From positions 505,592,442-505,656,441 of the forward strand of contig NC_081410.1 in assembly GCF_030272615.1 (NCBI RefSeq): 64,000 bases of DNA, written 5' to 3'. The stretch's first letter is position 1. Each line of letters starts with the position of its first letter. Shown piece by piece: positions 34,296 to 45,850 of this stretch. This DNA is from Cryptomeria japonica. Lineage: Eukaryota > Streptophyta > Pinopsida > Cupressales > Cupressaceae. A model generated the notes under the pieces. It ran no database searches. It had not been told where the DNA came from and saw only the letters and a list, made by a program, of their open reading frames with translations. Position numbers and translations under genes: made by a program.

Positions 34296-36515
34296 AATTT
34301 CGCTCCTGACCCTTCCAAAGGGTCCAGAGCGAAATTCCTGGATAGGTCCTGTCCTTCCAAAGGTACCTAGGCGAAATGGTTAAAATGCACTTTTCATTCA
34401 ACATCTTGGCTAGGAACTCCTTTAAGAAGGTTTGTTAGCATGTATTGAGGTGAGAACAACATGAATGAGGGTAAAGTTTGAATATTTGATTGATATTTAA
34501 GGCTAAAACACCAATTTCGCTCCTAACCCTTCCAAAGGGTCCAGAGCGAATTTCCTTGGATCTCCCTAATTTGCATCAAGCTTAGGTTCCATGGCATTAA
34601 TTGAGGTTGTTTCAACTTAGAGGTGCCCTTAGGCATGCAGTTGAGTGGGTCATAATCGCTAAATGTGAAGAATTTGGGCATAATTACAAATTTCGCTCCT
34701 GACCCTTCCAAAAGGCCCAGAGCGAAATTCCCCAAAAGACCTATTTCTTCACTAAGGAAATCAAATAATGGACATATATGGCAAGGAAAGGAGTCAAGAA
34801 GATAAGTCTAAAGCAAAGATGAGTGAAAAAGAAGTGTGAAATGAGCCAAAAAGAGCAAATTCGCTCCTGACCCTTCCAAAAGTTCTAGAGCAAATTTCTT
34901 CATGAAGCACTATCCCTTGCTCCAACCTTTGAATTAATCCATTCCTAAGCATTCTTGAAGGCCAAACACTTGTTTTTGATGAGAAAAAGTTGAAAATGAA
35001 GTCAATGGAAAATTGAGCCTAAAACATCAATTTTGCTCCTAACCCTTCCAAAGGGTCCAAAGCGAAATTCTTAGAAAACCTTTTTTCCTCACCACTTTGA
35101 TGGCAAGTTGGCTTGAATATGACAAGATAAAGGGGAAATGGACAAGTCCTAGGCAACTTGAATGAGAATTAAGCCTGAAATTGCAATTTTTGCTCCTGAC
35201 CCTTCCAAAGGGTCCAGAGCGAAATCGTTAACTAGACTCTCTATTTTGCCTAATGCACTAAAAGGACCTTGCTTTGAGCTAAATAAATGGCGAATTGACT
35301 TGATTATGGTAAGAGGAGATTTGACAAGTTAAATTCAAGGCAAAGAAAGGAGAAAAGAAGTGTGAAATGAGCCTAAGGAAGAATTTCGCTCCTGACCCTT
35401 CCAAAGGGTCCAGAGCAAAATTTCTTAAAACCTTACTTTGCTCCTTGTTCAAGCCAAGATCTTTGTTCCTAGGATATTGTGGAGAGAGGATGGATATATA
35501 TTTGCCTTAAGAAGTGAATGGAAGTAAAGGCAATGATAGATTTGAGGGTAAAAGACAAATTTCACTCCTGACCCTTCCAAAGGGTCCAAAGCAAAATTTT
35601 ATAGAATCCTCCCTTTGCTTCAAATTTGAACTAATTTTGTGCCTTGAAGCCTTGGCTAGGGTGTCATCATGCCTTGGAAGAAATTGAGGGGTGAAAAGGT
35701 GGAGGATTTGGGCCTAGAATGCAAATTTCGCTCCTGACCCTTCCAAAGGGTCCAGAGAGAAATCCTTGGGGTAGCCTAATTTCTTGCCCAAAAGCGTTGA
35801 AATGAACATCACTTTGAAGGTAGATGGACTTGATAGTATGGGGAGAGGATCCAAAGACCTAGCCTAGGGGCAAAGTTCAAGGAAATGATGAAAGGTTGAG
35901 TGCAAATACAAATTTCGCTCCTGACCCTTCCAAAGGGTCTAGAGCGAAATTTCCTAAAAAACCTCTTTTTGCTCCTTGTTGAGACCAAGATCTTGATTTC
36001 TAAGGCATGGTCTGGAAAGAATTGATATGTACTTTCCCTTGAAAGGTGATTTAAGGCAATGAAGTGATAGAATTGAAGCTAAATCACCAATTTCGCTCCT
36101 GACCCTTCCAAAGGGTCCAGAGGGAAATTTCTTAAAAGTTAAAACCCTATTTTGCTCCTTGTTTGAAACCAATAGTTTGTCCTTATGGCGTAAGATTGAT
36201 GAATTATTGCCTTGAAAGGAGATTTGAGGCAAAGAAATGATGAAAATTGAGCTAAAATGCAATTTTCACTCTTGACCCTTCCAAAGGGTCCAGAGCGAAA
36301 TTCCTAGGAGGTCTAATGTTTTGACTAGGTCCTTGGGCAAAACCCATTCCTAAACAATTTTGGAGGCGAATGATTTGATCTTGGTAAGGTAAGGTTGAGA
36401 ATGAGGTCTAATTGAGTAACTTTGTCAAATTTCACTCCTGACCCTTCCAAAGGGTCCAGAGCAAATTTTATTATAGGTCTGTCCCTGGAGAGGGTCCTGA
36501 GCGAATTTCATTCTA
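34296..36515 (+). repeat. Palindromic minisatellite with ~175-bp period
   Basis: Thirteen copies of a ~40-bp imperfect palindrome (TTTCGCTCCTGACCC, then TTCCAAAGGG, then TCCAGAGCGAAAT) start near 34301, 34518, 34694, 34862, 35035, 35191, 35387, 35563, 35729, 35916, 36094, 36267 and 36433. Spacing is 156-217 bp, mostly 166-187. The outer TTTCGCTC/GAGCGAAA and inner GACCC/GGGTC arms are self-complementary. Spacer sequences differ but are loosely related. Two partial variants lie near 34342 and 36479. Confidence 0.88.
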
Positions 36516-36974
36516 ATGCCTTCTTGTTGATGATTTAAGGTGAGAAATATCATGTTAGAATATATCATATATACTTAATCATCCTTTGTTTATTTTGCAG
36601 ATCAACAAAATCAAGATAGAGGAGGATCAGGCTAGGACAAGGAAGACCTATTCAAGTTCCATCATCATCAAGGCCACTTCGAATGCGTGAGAAAGGACTC
36701 AAGGTGCTACTAGATTGAAAGACTTCGAATGAGCAACAATTGCAAGCAATGGAGCTAACCGTCCTCAAGACCTTCATTTTACCACATGAAAAATCACAGG
36801 ATGACAGAGAAGAAGGATCTTACAAGCACTTAAAGGCGAAGTATGCTACCAGAGGAGTGATTTGACCATGAAGAGGCCTCATCAAACACATGGGAGTCAA
36901 GGAGGTACATCATTCATCGCATCAAAGACAGAGGAGGATCAACCAAGGCACAAACGCCAGACAAGGTGGCATCC
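36516..36974 (+). other. Element D sequence between the array and the F insertion
   Basis: Purine-rich, AAG/GAAGA-containing LTR sequence with no open gene. It ends at CATCC (36970-36974), the left target duplication of F. It continues at 44131 after F is removed. Confidence 0.5.
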
Positions 36975-37774
36975 TGTTGATGTGTTTTTTATGCACAAAA
37001 CATTTCAGAATAAAGTACCAAGGTAATTTACCCTCTCTTGAACAAAATCACCTCAGATGCTAAGAATGAGATCAACTAAAATGATTCCAAGGTTTCTACA
37101 TGTCAGGTCTTGACGAGTGGGTAAGTTCAGTGGTTGATGTGAATTGTTGTGTTTCACTTGGGGGCTTACACAAATGTTTGGATTATCATGAATGATGCAA
37201 AATAGGTGTGCTGACAACTTAAGATTTATCAATAAGGCTCTGGATTTACTTCTTACTAAAAAAGGGGGAAAAAGAATAGGGTTCAGGAAATCTATTCTAA
37301 ACCTAGGAATGTAGGAAATGATGAATGGATCTAGTGGAATCAAACCAGGCAAGGTCTCACAATCAGGTATTGACACAAGCTTAGTGCAATCATCTAAGGT
37401 ATACTTAATGATTTTCAGACTATTACCATCAAACGTAGACACCATCCAAGTTGATGCTTGTCAACGGACGCATAATAGTTGAAGTTATGATTACTCAAAC
37501 TCCACTTAACCACACAAGGCGCACTTACCAACGGCAAGAGGCTAGTGGTATGGATTAAGGATTCCACACAAATATACTCAACAAATCTTCCACTCAATCT
37601 AACATACATGAAAATAAATTCTAATCTAAGTTGGAGGAATTGAGAACCATGAATGCAAATACAACACTTGAAGAGCAAAATCACCAACAATTGAACAATG
37701 ATTAGGATTCAAATAGCTGCAGCATATACCAACAATTCTACAAAAACTCTCTTACAAATGAGAGACAAAGGGGC

Positions 37775-37783
37775 ATATATAGA
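37775..37783 (-). promoter_or_regulatory. TATA box of element F
   Basis: Minus-strand CTCTATATATGCCC, in the same context as CTCTATATAAAGC (44391) and CTCTATATAAGGC (45843) of element D. In all three a TTGTAA(A/G)AG(G/A)G-like stretch follows. It probably marks the LTR transcription start. The ORF lies upstream of it on the same strand. Confidence 0.6.
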
Positions 37784-37918
37784 GTCTCTTACAAAAATGG
37801 ATGGCCCAGATTGATCTAAGATCAATGGCCGAGATCATGCCAACAAAACCTTAGAATTGCCCTAATTAGGGTTACATCAAAAATGGCGCCACCAACATAT
37901 GGCCCAATGAAAAGATAC

Positions 37919-40900
37919 CTAGTCATCATATAGGGAATCTTCTAGAAAATTCCTTCCTGCATCTCTCTCTCTCCTAGCATACTCCAAGAATCTAGCCAAT
38001 ACTGAATCTAACTCCTCCATGGAAATGCTAGGCAAGGTATCCTGCTGTAAATCAATCACATCCAATGAATCCGAGCAAGCATTCAAAGTGTTCTCCCATT
38101 CTGGCATGGGCTTCTGCGAATTATGAAGATGAATCAACAAAGAGACCAAGTCATCAATCTGACTCTTCTTCAAAGAGTCCAACTGGCAAAAATACATAAA
38201 TTTTATTTTGTCTCTTAATTCGGCTAAGTGTAAACCACTAGCATCACTGACATCAACACCCAATAATTCCTCAATCGAAGCAAGGATCTTCATCTGAATG
38301 TCCTGAATTAATCCTTACATCTCCATACAACTCGATTGGGCATTCTCATAAGCTGATTTCTTCAAGGCTAATGCACAATACCAGCCATGGAAATCATATA
38401 TGTCTCCATTGTGCACAATGTTCTCGCTGACCAAGGTGGAATTAGGAACCTTCTTCAATGCCAGGAGGAGTGGAATAGTCTTGTCCTGAATAGGCCGGAA
38501 TTCTTCCCTAACTCCCTCCAAATACTAGATTCTGAATATGAGCGTTGTTGTCTTATCAAATGCATGGACAAATTGAGTAAGGAAATCATCTGCCTGCTTT
38601 CTTGTGCTTTCAATCCACTTTTCCACCTCCGAGTGTGTACCTCTCGCTACCTCGCAATGTGAATGTATTCCATGGTCAACTGCAATAGGGGAAATAAAGG
38701 TGGGATCTCCACGCCTTGTCCCTGCAATATACTATCTGAGTCTAATATTTTCTTCTCTGTACCTTTCATTTTCCGCAATCGCTCCGTCTAACCTTGCATT
38801 GATTGCCTGGAGGTTGTCACCAATCTACTGGAATTCCTGCCCTGCGGATGGACGACCAAGGGCGACTGAAGTGATCTAGAAATCCATAGGAGTAGCAATG
38901 TCCGCTGTCACGCCTGCAATAGGAACAGCAATCTGCGCAATCCGCATTCCTGTCTCATCTCTAGCTATGTGCGACAAAATCTTCGCTCTCTTGGGCTCCT
39001 TCTTCTTAGCACTCCTAGCTAGGTAGTCATCAATATCATCAATAGGTTGTACATCTATTATTTGTTTACTTTTCTCCATACTTCTCCTCAGCCATTCAGG
39101 AATAGCGGTCATTTCCATACCATCATCAAGACATACTTCTCGATCAAGTCCTTTCAATGCCGAAATAACATCATCATTATCATCAGGATTACTCCTAGTC
39201 CAATCATATACTTCATTTCCCAAGCTAACTTCCAAAAGGACAGTAGGGGATTCCGGCTGATCATTATTCTCATCAGGAGGTGCAGATGTCGTTGTGGCAT
39301 GGAATTCCTAAATATTTTCTGGTAGTATCACTATGTTGGAACACTGCTGAGTCTCCTTATTCTGTTTTGTTACTTCAATCACTTCGATTGATGAGACGCT
39401 AGGAGGGAGTGAAGGAATGATAAGTGGAGTGATAGTCTTTTGTTTCTTCTTCACCTCCTCAATCTTCTTCCCTCTGGCCTTGACTTCTCCAGGCATGTTC
39501 TTCCTTCTCTTGGGAGCTTGACTCTCTTCATCTGCATGAATCCTGACATCACTGACAGTCCTCTGATCATCCTCGGAAGTAGACTCTTCCGGCTTCATCC
39601 TTTCATAAGTGAAGGGAACACCCACGTCAACCAACTTATTCATCTGCATATCTACCCATGTGCGGGAGAAATTCAAGACCTCTCTCATCAATACATTCAG
39701 GTCAATCTCTTCTGACTCTGACCAATTTGGCAATAGGATTGCCTTCTTCATTTCATTCTCATAATGTGGGTGTGTATGATCTCTATCATCTAATACCTGA
39801 TCAGGGATGAGGAAAAGTCCACAGTTCCTCATGAAATCCACTGACATTCTGGACCACATTCTTCTCGTCACTGCTTGTTCGTCCATCAAGTTAGCCCAAT
39901 AATCCTCTATGTCAACCTTATGAGTGAACTTCTCTCCCCTGATCCTTCCAACCTTCTTGTCTAGATCAAATCTTTCTCTCTTCTTATAGGTAGCAAATTT
40001 GTAGAATGCAAGCTCCTCACCTGCAGTGCTGACAGCTATGGCGGATTGGCAAACCTCCGACGTCTTCCCAATTGAAATAGGGAATGTCATTCCTGTCTTG
40101 TGCTTCTCTCTCTGGATAACATCGAACTCTAGAAGCTATCTCACCACTTCCAACAATATCATTATGTCGGTTGGATACCTAGGAAGTCTGTAGGGTTCAG
40201 ATTGAAACCCATGAATCCTGAGGTATGTGAAAGTGGGAAACTGTATATACCATGATCCATACTTTTCTATTAACTCGGTTGCCTCCTTGGACAATCTTCT
40301 GTGGACTCCGCCTTGCAGCATCCGTGTGATGTACATAGTGAATGCATCATTCACTCTCTTATAGTATTCAATTCTGTGCATGCTCAGCTAGGGGTAGCAT
40401 TCATAACTCTTAAATTGTCCTTGCCCATTCCCGACTTCACCTTTGCATATTAATCCTCTGTATGAAACAAATCGTGCAAGCAGGTACACCAGGTAGGAAG
40501 TCATGGCGAATGACTTAGACCGCTCTACATTCCTCAGCTGGAAATCCAGATTGTCACTTATGATCTTAGACCAATTCACTAGTATTCCTCTAAGACAATC
40601 TTGTATGAGGTAGAACATCCATCCATGAAATATTGCTCCCTGTGGCATTCCCATCACTCTTTTGAGTAAGAATATCAAATCACTATATTCCTCCTTAAAA
40701 TCTATGCACATAAGTGTCTTGGGAGCCTTGAAATGATGAGACCTAGGCTCAATCATCCACTCTTTGTTAATCAAGCTCTTGCATACACCCATCTTCTTTG
40801 TGTATCTGTCTACATAATCCTCCTTGGTCACATCCTTCATGTCAGTTCCGCGTGGAATTCCGAACACCTCAGCAATGGCATCCTCAGCAAGGTAGGTGAT

Positions 40901-41221
40901 GACAACACCTTCAGGACTCTTGATCATCCTCGTGAGCGGATCGTAACATCGTGCACATTCCAGGATCAACTCACTGCACTGTATGGATTGTGAAAATCCA
41001 GCGGCATGGAAAATGCCACTCTTCATAATATTCGCATATGCTGGGGAAGGAACCTGATCTCTGACTCCGAACATCCGACGTTGCATCTGGTCAAAGTCCA
41101 AGAAATGCATGTTTATATCAGCGATCTCCTTCCATCTGGATGAAATCTTAAACTCTAGATAAAATCCAATCTCCAGCATCTTCAACAGTTCTTTTCTTTC
41201 CTTGTATCCTGACTTTGACAT
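37919..41221 (-). pseudogene. Long ORF inside element F, function unknown
   Basis: From ATG 41221 (MSKSGYKERKEL) to TAG 37919 one frame of ~1,101 codons can be followed with no frameshift. It has internal stops TAG at 40388, 40136, 39308, 38876, 38825, 38732 and 38525, and TAA at 38315. The N-terminal ~360 residues look globular, with DAIAEVFGIPRG and a later FAMTSYLVYLLARFVSYRG helix. This recalls plant transposon-associated or mobile-domain proteins, but the similarity is weak. Residues ~370-640 contain DYWANLMDEQAVTRRMW and a basic KRRKN...KKIEEVKKKQK cluster resembling a nuclear localisation signal. An acidic DIDDYL region follows, then a coiled-coil C-terminus (LDGAIAENERYREENIRLR; LDSLKKSQIDDLVSLLIHL). 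No polymerase, integrase or zinc-knuckle motif is seen. Confidence 0.65.
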
Positions 41222-41229
41222 CGCACCTG

Positions 41230-42880
41230 TACGAAGCTAAAAGTTAGACTTAGGAAAATATTCGTAATAAAATTCCCGACTTTCTAAAGATTTAGCTAAT
41301 TAGAGCATGGAGTCAAGAAAATAATCCATACACTTAATAAGTTTTAGCAATTAAGTTCAAAGTGCGACAACACTAAGGCATGGAAGCCTTCCATAAAATT
41401 CATTGAATACCTCCTTATGCTTAGAAAATATGCAAGCAAAAAATGCAAAGGAGTATACCAGATTGATGATGACTAAGGTGTGGTGTGAAAGGTTGTGTTT
41501 TCACACAATGAATGTCTGAAGACACCTTCCGCAATCAACAATGGATGTCAAAATTCTGAAGACAACCTGAAAATTCAGACTTTTAAAACATGTGGTAATC
41601 CTCAAAATGTGCATAAAATCAATAAAAATCAGTTTTATTGATGAAAACAATCATTTTCTGGAATGTAAGTATGGCTGGTAAAATTTAGTTTTCTGAGGAC
41701 AAGTCTGAAAATCGAACACTTCAGACTTACCAGCACCTTGCAAAGTGGTTTAAATCCCTGAAAATGATGAAAAACTGCTAAGGAAACAGCCCCAAGCAAA
41801 TTCACCAAAATTGGTTAGGTGGCTGGAAATGAAAATTTCTGAGAACACCGTCTAACAATGGAGTTTCAGACCTGCAACAGCGATAAAATGGTCTAAAAAA
41901 TGCACAGAAAACTCCATAAAACACCTCCAAATGCTAAATGTTTAAGTTGGAATTGGCTGGGCAATAAAAACTTAAGTCTGAAAGTTAATGGCAGCCATTA
42001 ATGGAGGTCAAAATCTGAAGCAAACCTCAGATCTGAAACGAATCAGCAGGCTGGAAATGATGGCAGCCACAAAACATGCATAAAAATCACCAAAATGTGG
42101 CACCAAAACACCTCCCAAGCAAAATCGAAATTTTCCCAAGTCTAGAGCCAAAATGGAATTCTAAAAATTGTTGTTAATGGCAGCATTGATCTGCAGCAAT
42201 GAAGGATGGCAGCAATCTGGAAAAATCGCCCAAGTTGGGGTTGGATACCCCAAACACAAAAATTTGCCTTTCTTAGCAAAAAATCGAAATTTTCAGAATT
42301 CTGAAAAATGTTGTTAATGGCGGCAATCTGCAGCAATGAAGGTCTGAACAGCAAGCACAAATGGTGGAGGAAAAATCGTCCAAGTCTCCAAACATGAAAT
42401 TGCCAACTTTCACCAAAAAATGCTAAATTTGGAAAAAATTGTTAAACTTAGCAAAATCGAAAATCTAAAACTGGTCTTTAATGGCAGTCAAGAGGAATAG
42501 ATCAGCAAGCTGGAAAAAATGGAAGAAAATAAATCCTCAATCCCACACTTCGCAAAAACGCCTTGCTAAAAAAATTCGCCTAACTTGGAGAAAAATCACT
42601 TTCATGGAGATACCTGGCAAAAATAATAATAAAATAATGTTGAAGTTCCTCTCATATACTTGCTTTCATCTTTCACTTTCACCACACAAGCAATGTGGGA
42701 TAAAACACTTGTATAAATACTTGCTTGGCGAAATCCTAACTTGCTTCTAGAAGGTTCAAACATTTAATAATTATTGCAAGTTATTTAATTTCGCTTTTAA
42801 ATTTTAAATAATCATTAATAATTATTTAAAAGCAATCAAAATGGGGCTTATTTATTAAAATATTTCAATTTAAATCCAAA
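41230..42880 (-). repeat. Degenerate direct repeats upstream of the F ORF
   Basis: AT-rich, low-complexity sequence with loosely repeated pieces. GTTGTTAATGGC(A/G)GCA and TGCAGCAATGAAGG recur near 42170-42205 and 42308-42345. On the minus strand this is the region between the minisatellite and the ORF start. No independent gene is called. Confidence 0.5.
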
Positions 42881-42884
42881 ATAA

Positions 42885-43620
42885 AGCCTCCAGGGGAAAA
42901 TCGCTATCAATTGGGATTGAAAAATCCCTTTAAAAAATCACTTAAGTGTCAAAATTTACCCCATAAGGGAAATTCGACCCATGTTTGGATAAAAATCCAT
43001 GCTCAATTTCATCAAAATGCACATAAAAACCCTCTCAGGGGAAATTCGATGTGAGTTTGGACAAAAATCCAGACAAAAATGCACTCATTTTGCAAAAATC
43101 ACCCCCCAGGGGAAATTCAATGTGTCTGGACAAAAATCCACACTCAAAACTCTCTTAACTTGAAAAAGAACCTCCCTGGTGGAAATTCGACCTTAGTCTG
43201 GATAAAAATCCGGACTCAAAACTCTTCATAATGCTCCCAATGGAAAATCGATCCCTGTCTAGATAAAAATCCGAACAAAAATCCTCACAAATGCTCTCAG
43301 GGGAAATTCGACCTCAGTCTAGACAAAAATCCAAACAAAAATCCTTACTTAGTTGTCACAAAATCCTGGTGGAAAATCGACCCAGGCATGGAATTATCCT
43401 TGCATTCCAATCCGCACTCCCGGTGGAAAATTGATGGCAGTCTGGATAAATCCTGACACTTAGCCAAATTTTAGCACTTCCAGGGGAAATTCGACTTGGG
43501 TATGGATAAACAATGGGGGAAATTAGTAGCCAGTATGGATTCCAGGGGAAACCCATGTGTAGTATGGATTTTGAGTGGGGGAATGGGTTGGATAGTCTAG
43601 AATGTGAGGGGAAAATCACC
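42885..43620 (-). repeat. Minisatellite of element F
   Basis: About ten degenerate units of 60-80 bp containing GGGGAAATTCGAC and (on the same plus strand) TCTGGATAAAAATCC. Examples are near 42965, 43043, 43110, 43185, 43240, 43300, 43370, 43425 and 43485. It lies in the U3-side part of F. It differs in sequence from both arrays of element D. Confidence 0.7.
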
Positions 43621-44390
43621 TCTAGCATGGATTTTGACCCTTTAACCCTTGGAATATGGATTTCCCTTAGGATTTTGTCATTTTAACCACTCAAAATCAC
43701 TCAGCGACTTTAAATTTGACTGGACTTATACAAATTTTCCAAAACTATAAGTGAAACGCTAGGATAATGTTAGAATAAAGTGCCAAAACCAACCTAAATA
43801 ATACCTTAGGAGCGAGAAAACAACTCCAAAGGGTCTGTGAATATCTTGGCACTTTAGAATCACTGATGCGCGTGTTTAAAAACATGTTAACGTTCAAATG
43901 TTCAAACAATTAGCAAAACTTAGGATCATTAAAAATATCATCTTTTGCAACTTGATCCTAACACTTCAAAAACCCTAGACGACACTAGGCATGATCAAAA
44001 CTCCGAGACTCAGGCACGGGAAACGTTAAATTGCCCACTAAGCAGCCAAAACCCTAACCCAACAACGCAGGAAGCTGGCAAAGAGGGGGTCCCCGTTAGC
44101 AATGGGGCGATGTGTGAAAAGGTCACAACACATCCCAGTCACTATTCCTCCAGTCAAATAGGTCCACCTCAACATGTCCAGATTCAATGTATCTGACTCA
44201 CCAATGATGGCACAAACTTCGAGGCACCTACCCCTGTTTCCTATTGGTTCTCAAATATTGTATGTAATTTTCTCATTGGCTAAAGGAGTTTGTTATAACA
44301 AACCCTAATTAGGGTTTCTATCTAGTAATCCTAGCCATTGATTGTAAATCAATCAAAGCCATTGAAATGTAAAGAGCCCTCTATATAAAG

Positions 44391-44400
44391 CTTTGGCTCT
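44391..44400 (+). promoter_or_regulatory. First TATA-type promoter of element D
   Basis: CTATATAAAG in CCCTCTATATAAAGC, followed by a TTTGTAAAGGGTTAATAG region. It matches the LTR promoter context of F and of the second D unit. Confidence 0.55.
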
Positions 44401-44824
44401 TCATTTGTAAAGGGTTAATAGTTGAGAGATAGCTAATAGTCAATAAAATAGAAGAGCAAATAGAAGAGCAATTAGAGTAGATTAGGATAAGGCCAGAAAT
44501 TGTTGCCTAAATTGTAAATGAACTCCATTTTCATTGAAGTTAAGGTGAAATGTGTTCTTTCTTGCAATATGCATGGTTTCTTGTTGAATCTTCATTTTAG
44601 ATGATAGATAATTATAGATTGAATGAAGGAAGTTATTGAATGCACTCGCGTGGAATCCGCCTAGTCCAAACTGTTGTCATTTTATGACACCCTTGGTCCA
44701 TTAGTGAGAACCGATCAGAGATATGTTCCATGGACCAGCACGGCCCCAGTTGATCAAAGAGAGAAGAATCATGAAGTGTGAAGTGTTGCCTTTTCCGAAA
44801 GAAGTTCCTCGCTTGGCCTTTTCT

Positions 44825-45465
44825 TCTTCCCCGGAACTCCGGAACCCCGAGGTTCCGAGGTTCTTTTCTCTTTGCCCTTGTCTCTTTCCTTCTTCCTTTT
44901 CCGGAACCTCGAGGTTCCGAAGTTCTTTGCCTTAGCCGCTTTCTTTCCTGCTCCGGAACCCCGAGGTTCCGAAGTTCTTTCCCTAGCTTAGCCCCTCCTC
45001 TCCTTAGCCTTTCTCTCTTTTTCCCCAGAACTCCGGAACCCCGAGCTTCCAAAGTTCCTTGTCCCTTTTCTCCTTCCCTCTTCGGAACTCCGAAAACCCG
45101 AGGTTCTGAAGTTCCTAACCTTCCTCTCCTTCGCCTCTTCTCTTAAGCTTCTCCTTTGCTCGGAACTCCGGAACCCTGAGGTTTCGAAATTCGCTTCCTC
45201 TCCATAGCCTTTCTTCTATCCTTGCTCGGAACTCCGGAACCCCGAGGTTCCGAAGTTCCCTTTCTCTCTTTAGCCCTTTCCCTCTCTATCCTGGAACTCT
45301 AGAACCCTGAGGTTCCGAAGTTCCTTTGAGAAGTTCCCTAGAACTCCGAAACCCCCAGGTTCCAAAGTTCCTTCCCCTTTTGCCTTCTCTCCCTAGTTCC
45401 TTTCCTTCTCTTCCTCTCTCTATCCCGAAACTCCGGAACCCTGAGGTTCCGAAGTTCCTTGCTCC
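44825..45465 (+). repeat. Palindromic GGAACC...GGTTCC minisatellite
   Basis: About ten units built on GGAACTCCGGAACC followed by CCGAGGTTCCGAAGTTC, near 44833, 44899, 44951, 45025, 45080, 45158, 45226, 45293, 45340 and 45428. They are separated by pyrimidine-rich CTCTT spacers. The core GGAACCTCGAGGTTCC (near 44903) is a perfect palindrome. Period is about 45-85 bp. Confidence 0.87.
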
Positions 45466-45840
45466 TTCCCTTGTCTTCCTCACTTCGGGAGTCCGAGCTT
45501 CCTAAGTCTCTGGGCTTCCTTCCGACTGGCGACACTTGCGGGTGGCGTGACCGGCACTCAAGGCTTTTAATGCTCCGACAGTTTTGGTGACTTGTGCATT
45601 TTCTTTTGTGGAGCCACAGGGGTGCATTAAGTGTTTTTGGCAGGATTTCCATCAGGGAGGTACGGGGCCATGCTTGGTGACTTATGTCATGTCTGACTTT
45701 GGAAGGTTGGTCAATCCGCCTTCTCAGGATTGCTCTTTGTGGGTATGGCTAGGTTGTTTGCATGTACAAATCAAGTGCATGCACTTCCCTGCACTTTCAG
45801 ACTGACATGCAGGGGTCATGATCACCATTGTAACCCATTT

Positions 45841-45850
45841 CTCTATATAA
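45841..45850 (+). promoter_or_regulatory. Second TATA-type promoter of element D
   Basis: CTCTATATAAGGC followed by CATTGTAAAGGGTTCTC, the same layout as the promoter at 44391. Confidence 0.55.

Larger units (their letters stand above)
36975..44130 (-). mobile_element. Element F: LTR-type unit carrying a ~1,100-codon ORF
   Basis: Minus-strand unit that starts TGTTGTGACC at 44130 and ends ...ACACATCAACA at 36975. Perfect 5-bp target duplications CATCC flank it (36970-36974 and 44131-44135, plus-strand). It has no second LTR copy, no PBS and no PPT, so it reads as one very long solo LTR. On the minus strand the order is: start, minisatellite, degenerate repeats, a long broken ORF (41221 to 37919), a TATA box (37775-37783), then ~800 bp of R/U5-like sequence matching element D. 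The ORF therefore sits in the U3 position. Confidence 0.75.

Noticed and set aside
34296-36515. CRISPR array
   Set aside because: The repeat is a 40-bp palindrome with ~135-bp related spacers inside a plant LTR, with no cas genes. CRISPR does not occur in plant nuclear DNA.
33817-44135. Reading the ends of D and F as terminal inverted repeats of one large DNA transposon
   Set aside because: The TGTTGTGAC and ACACATCAACA ends pair correctly as LTR start and end in each orientation, and F has its own perfect CATCC duplication. Nested LTR units explain the pattern.
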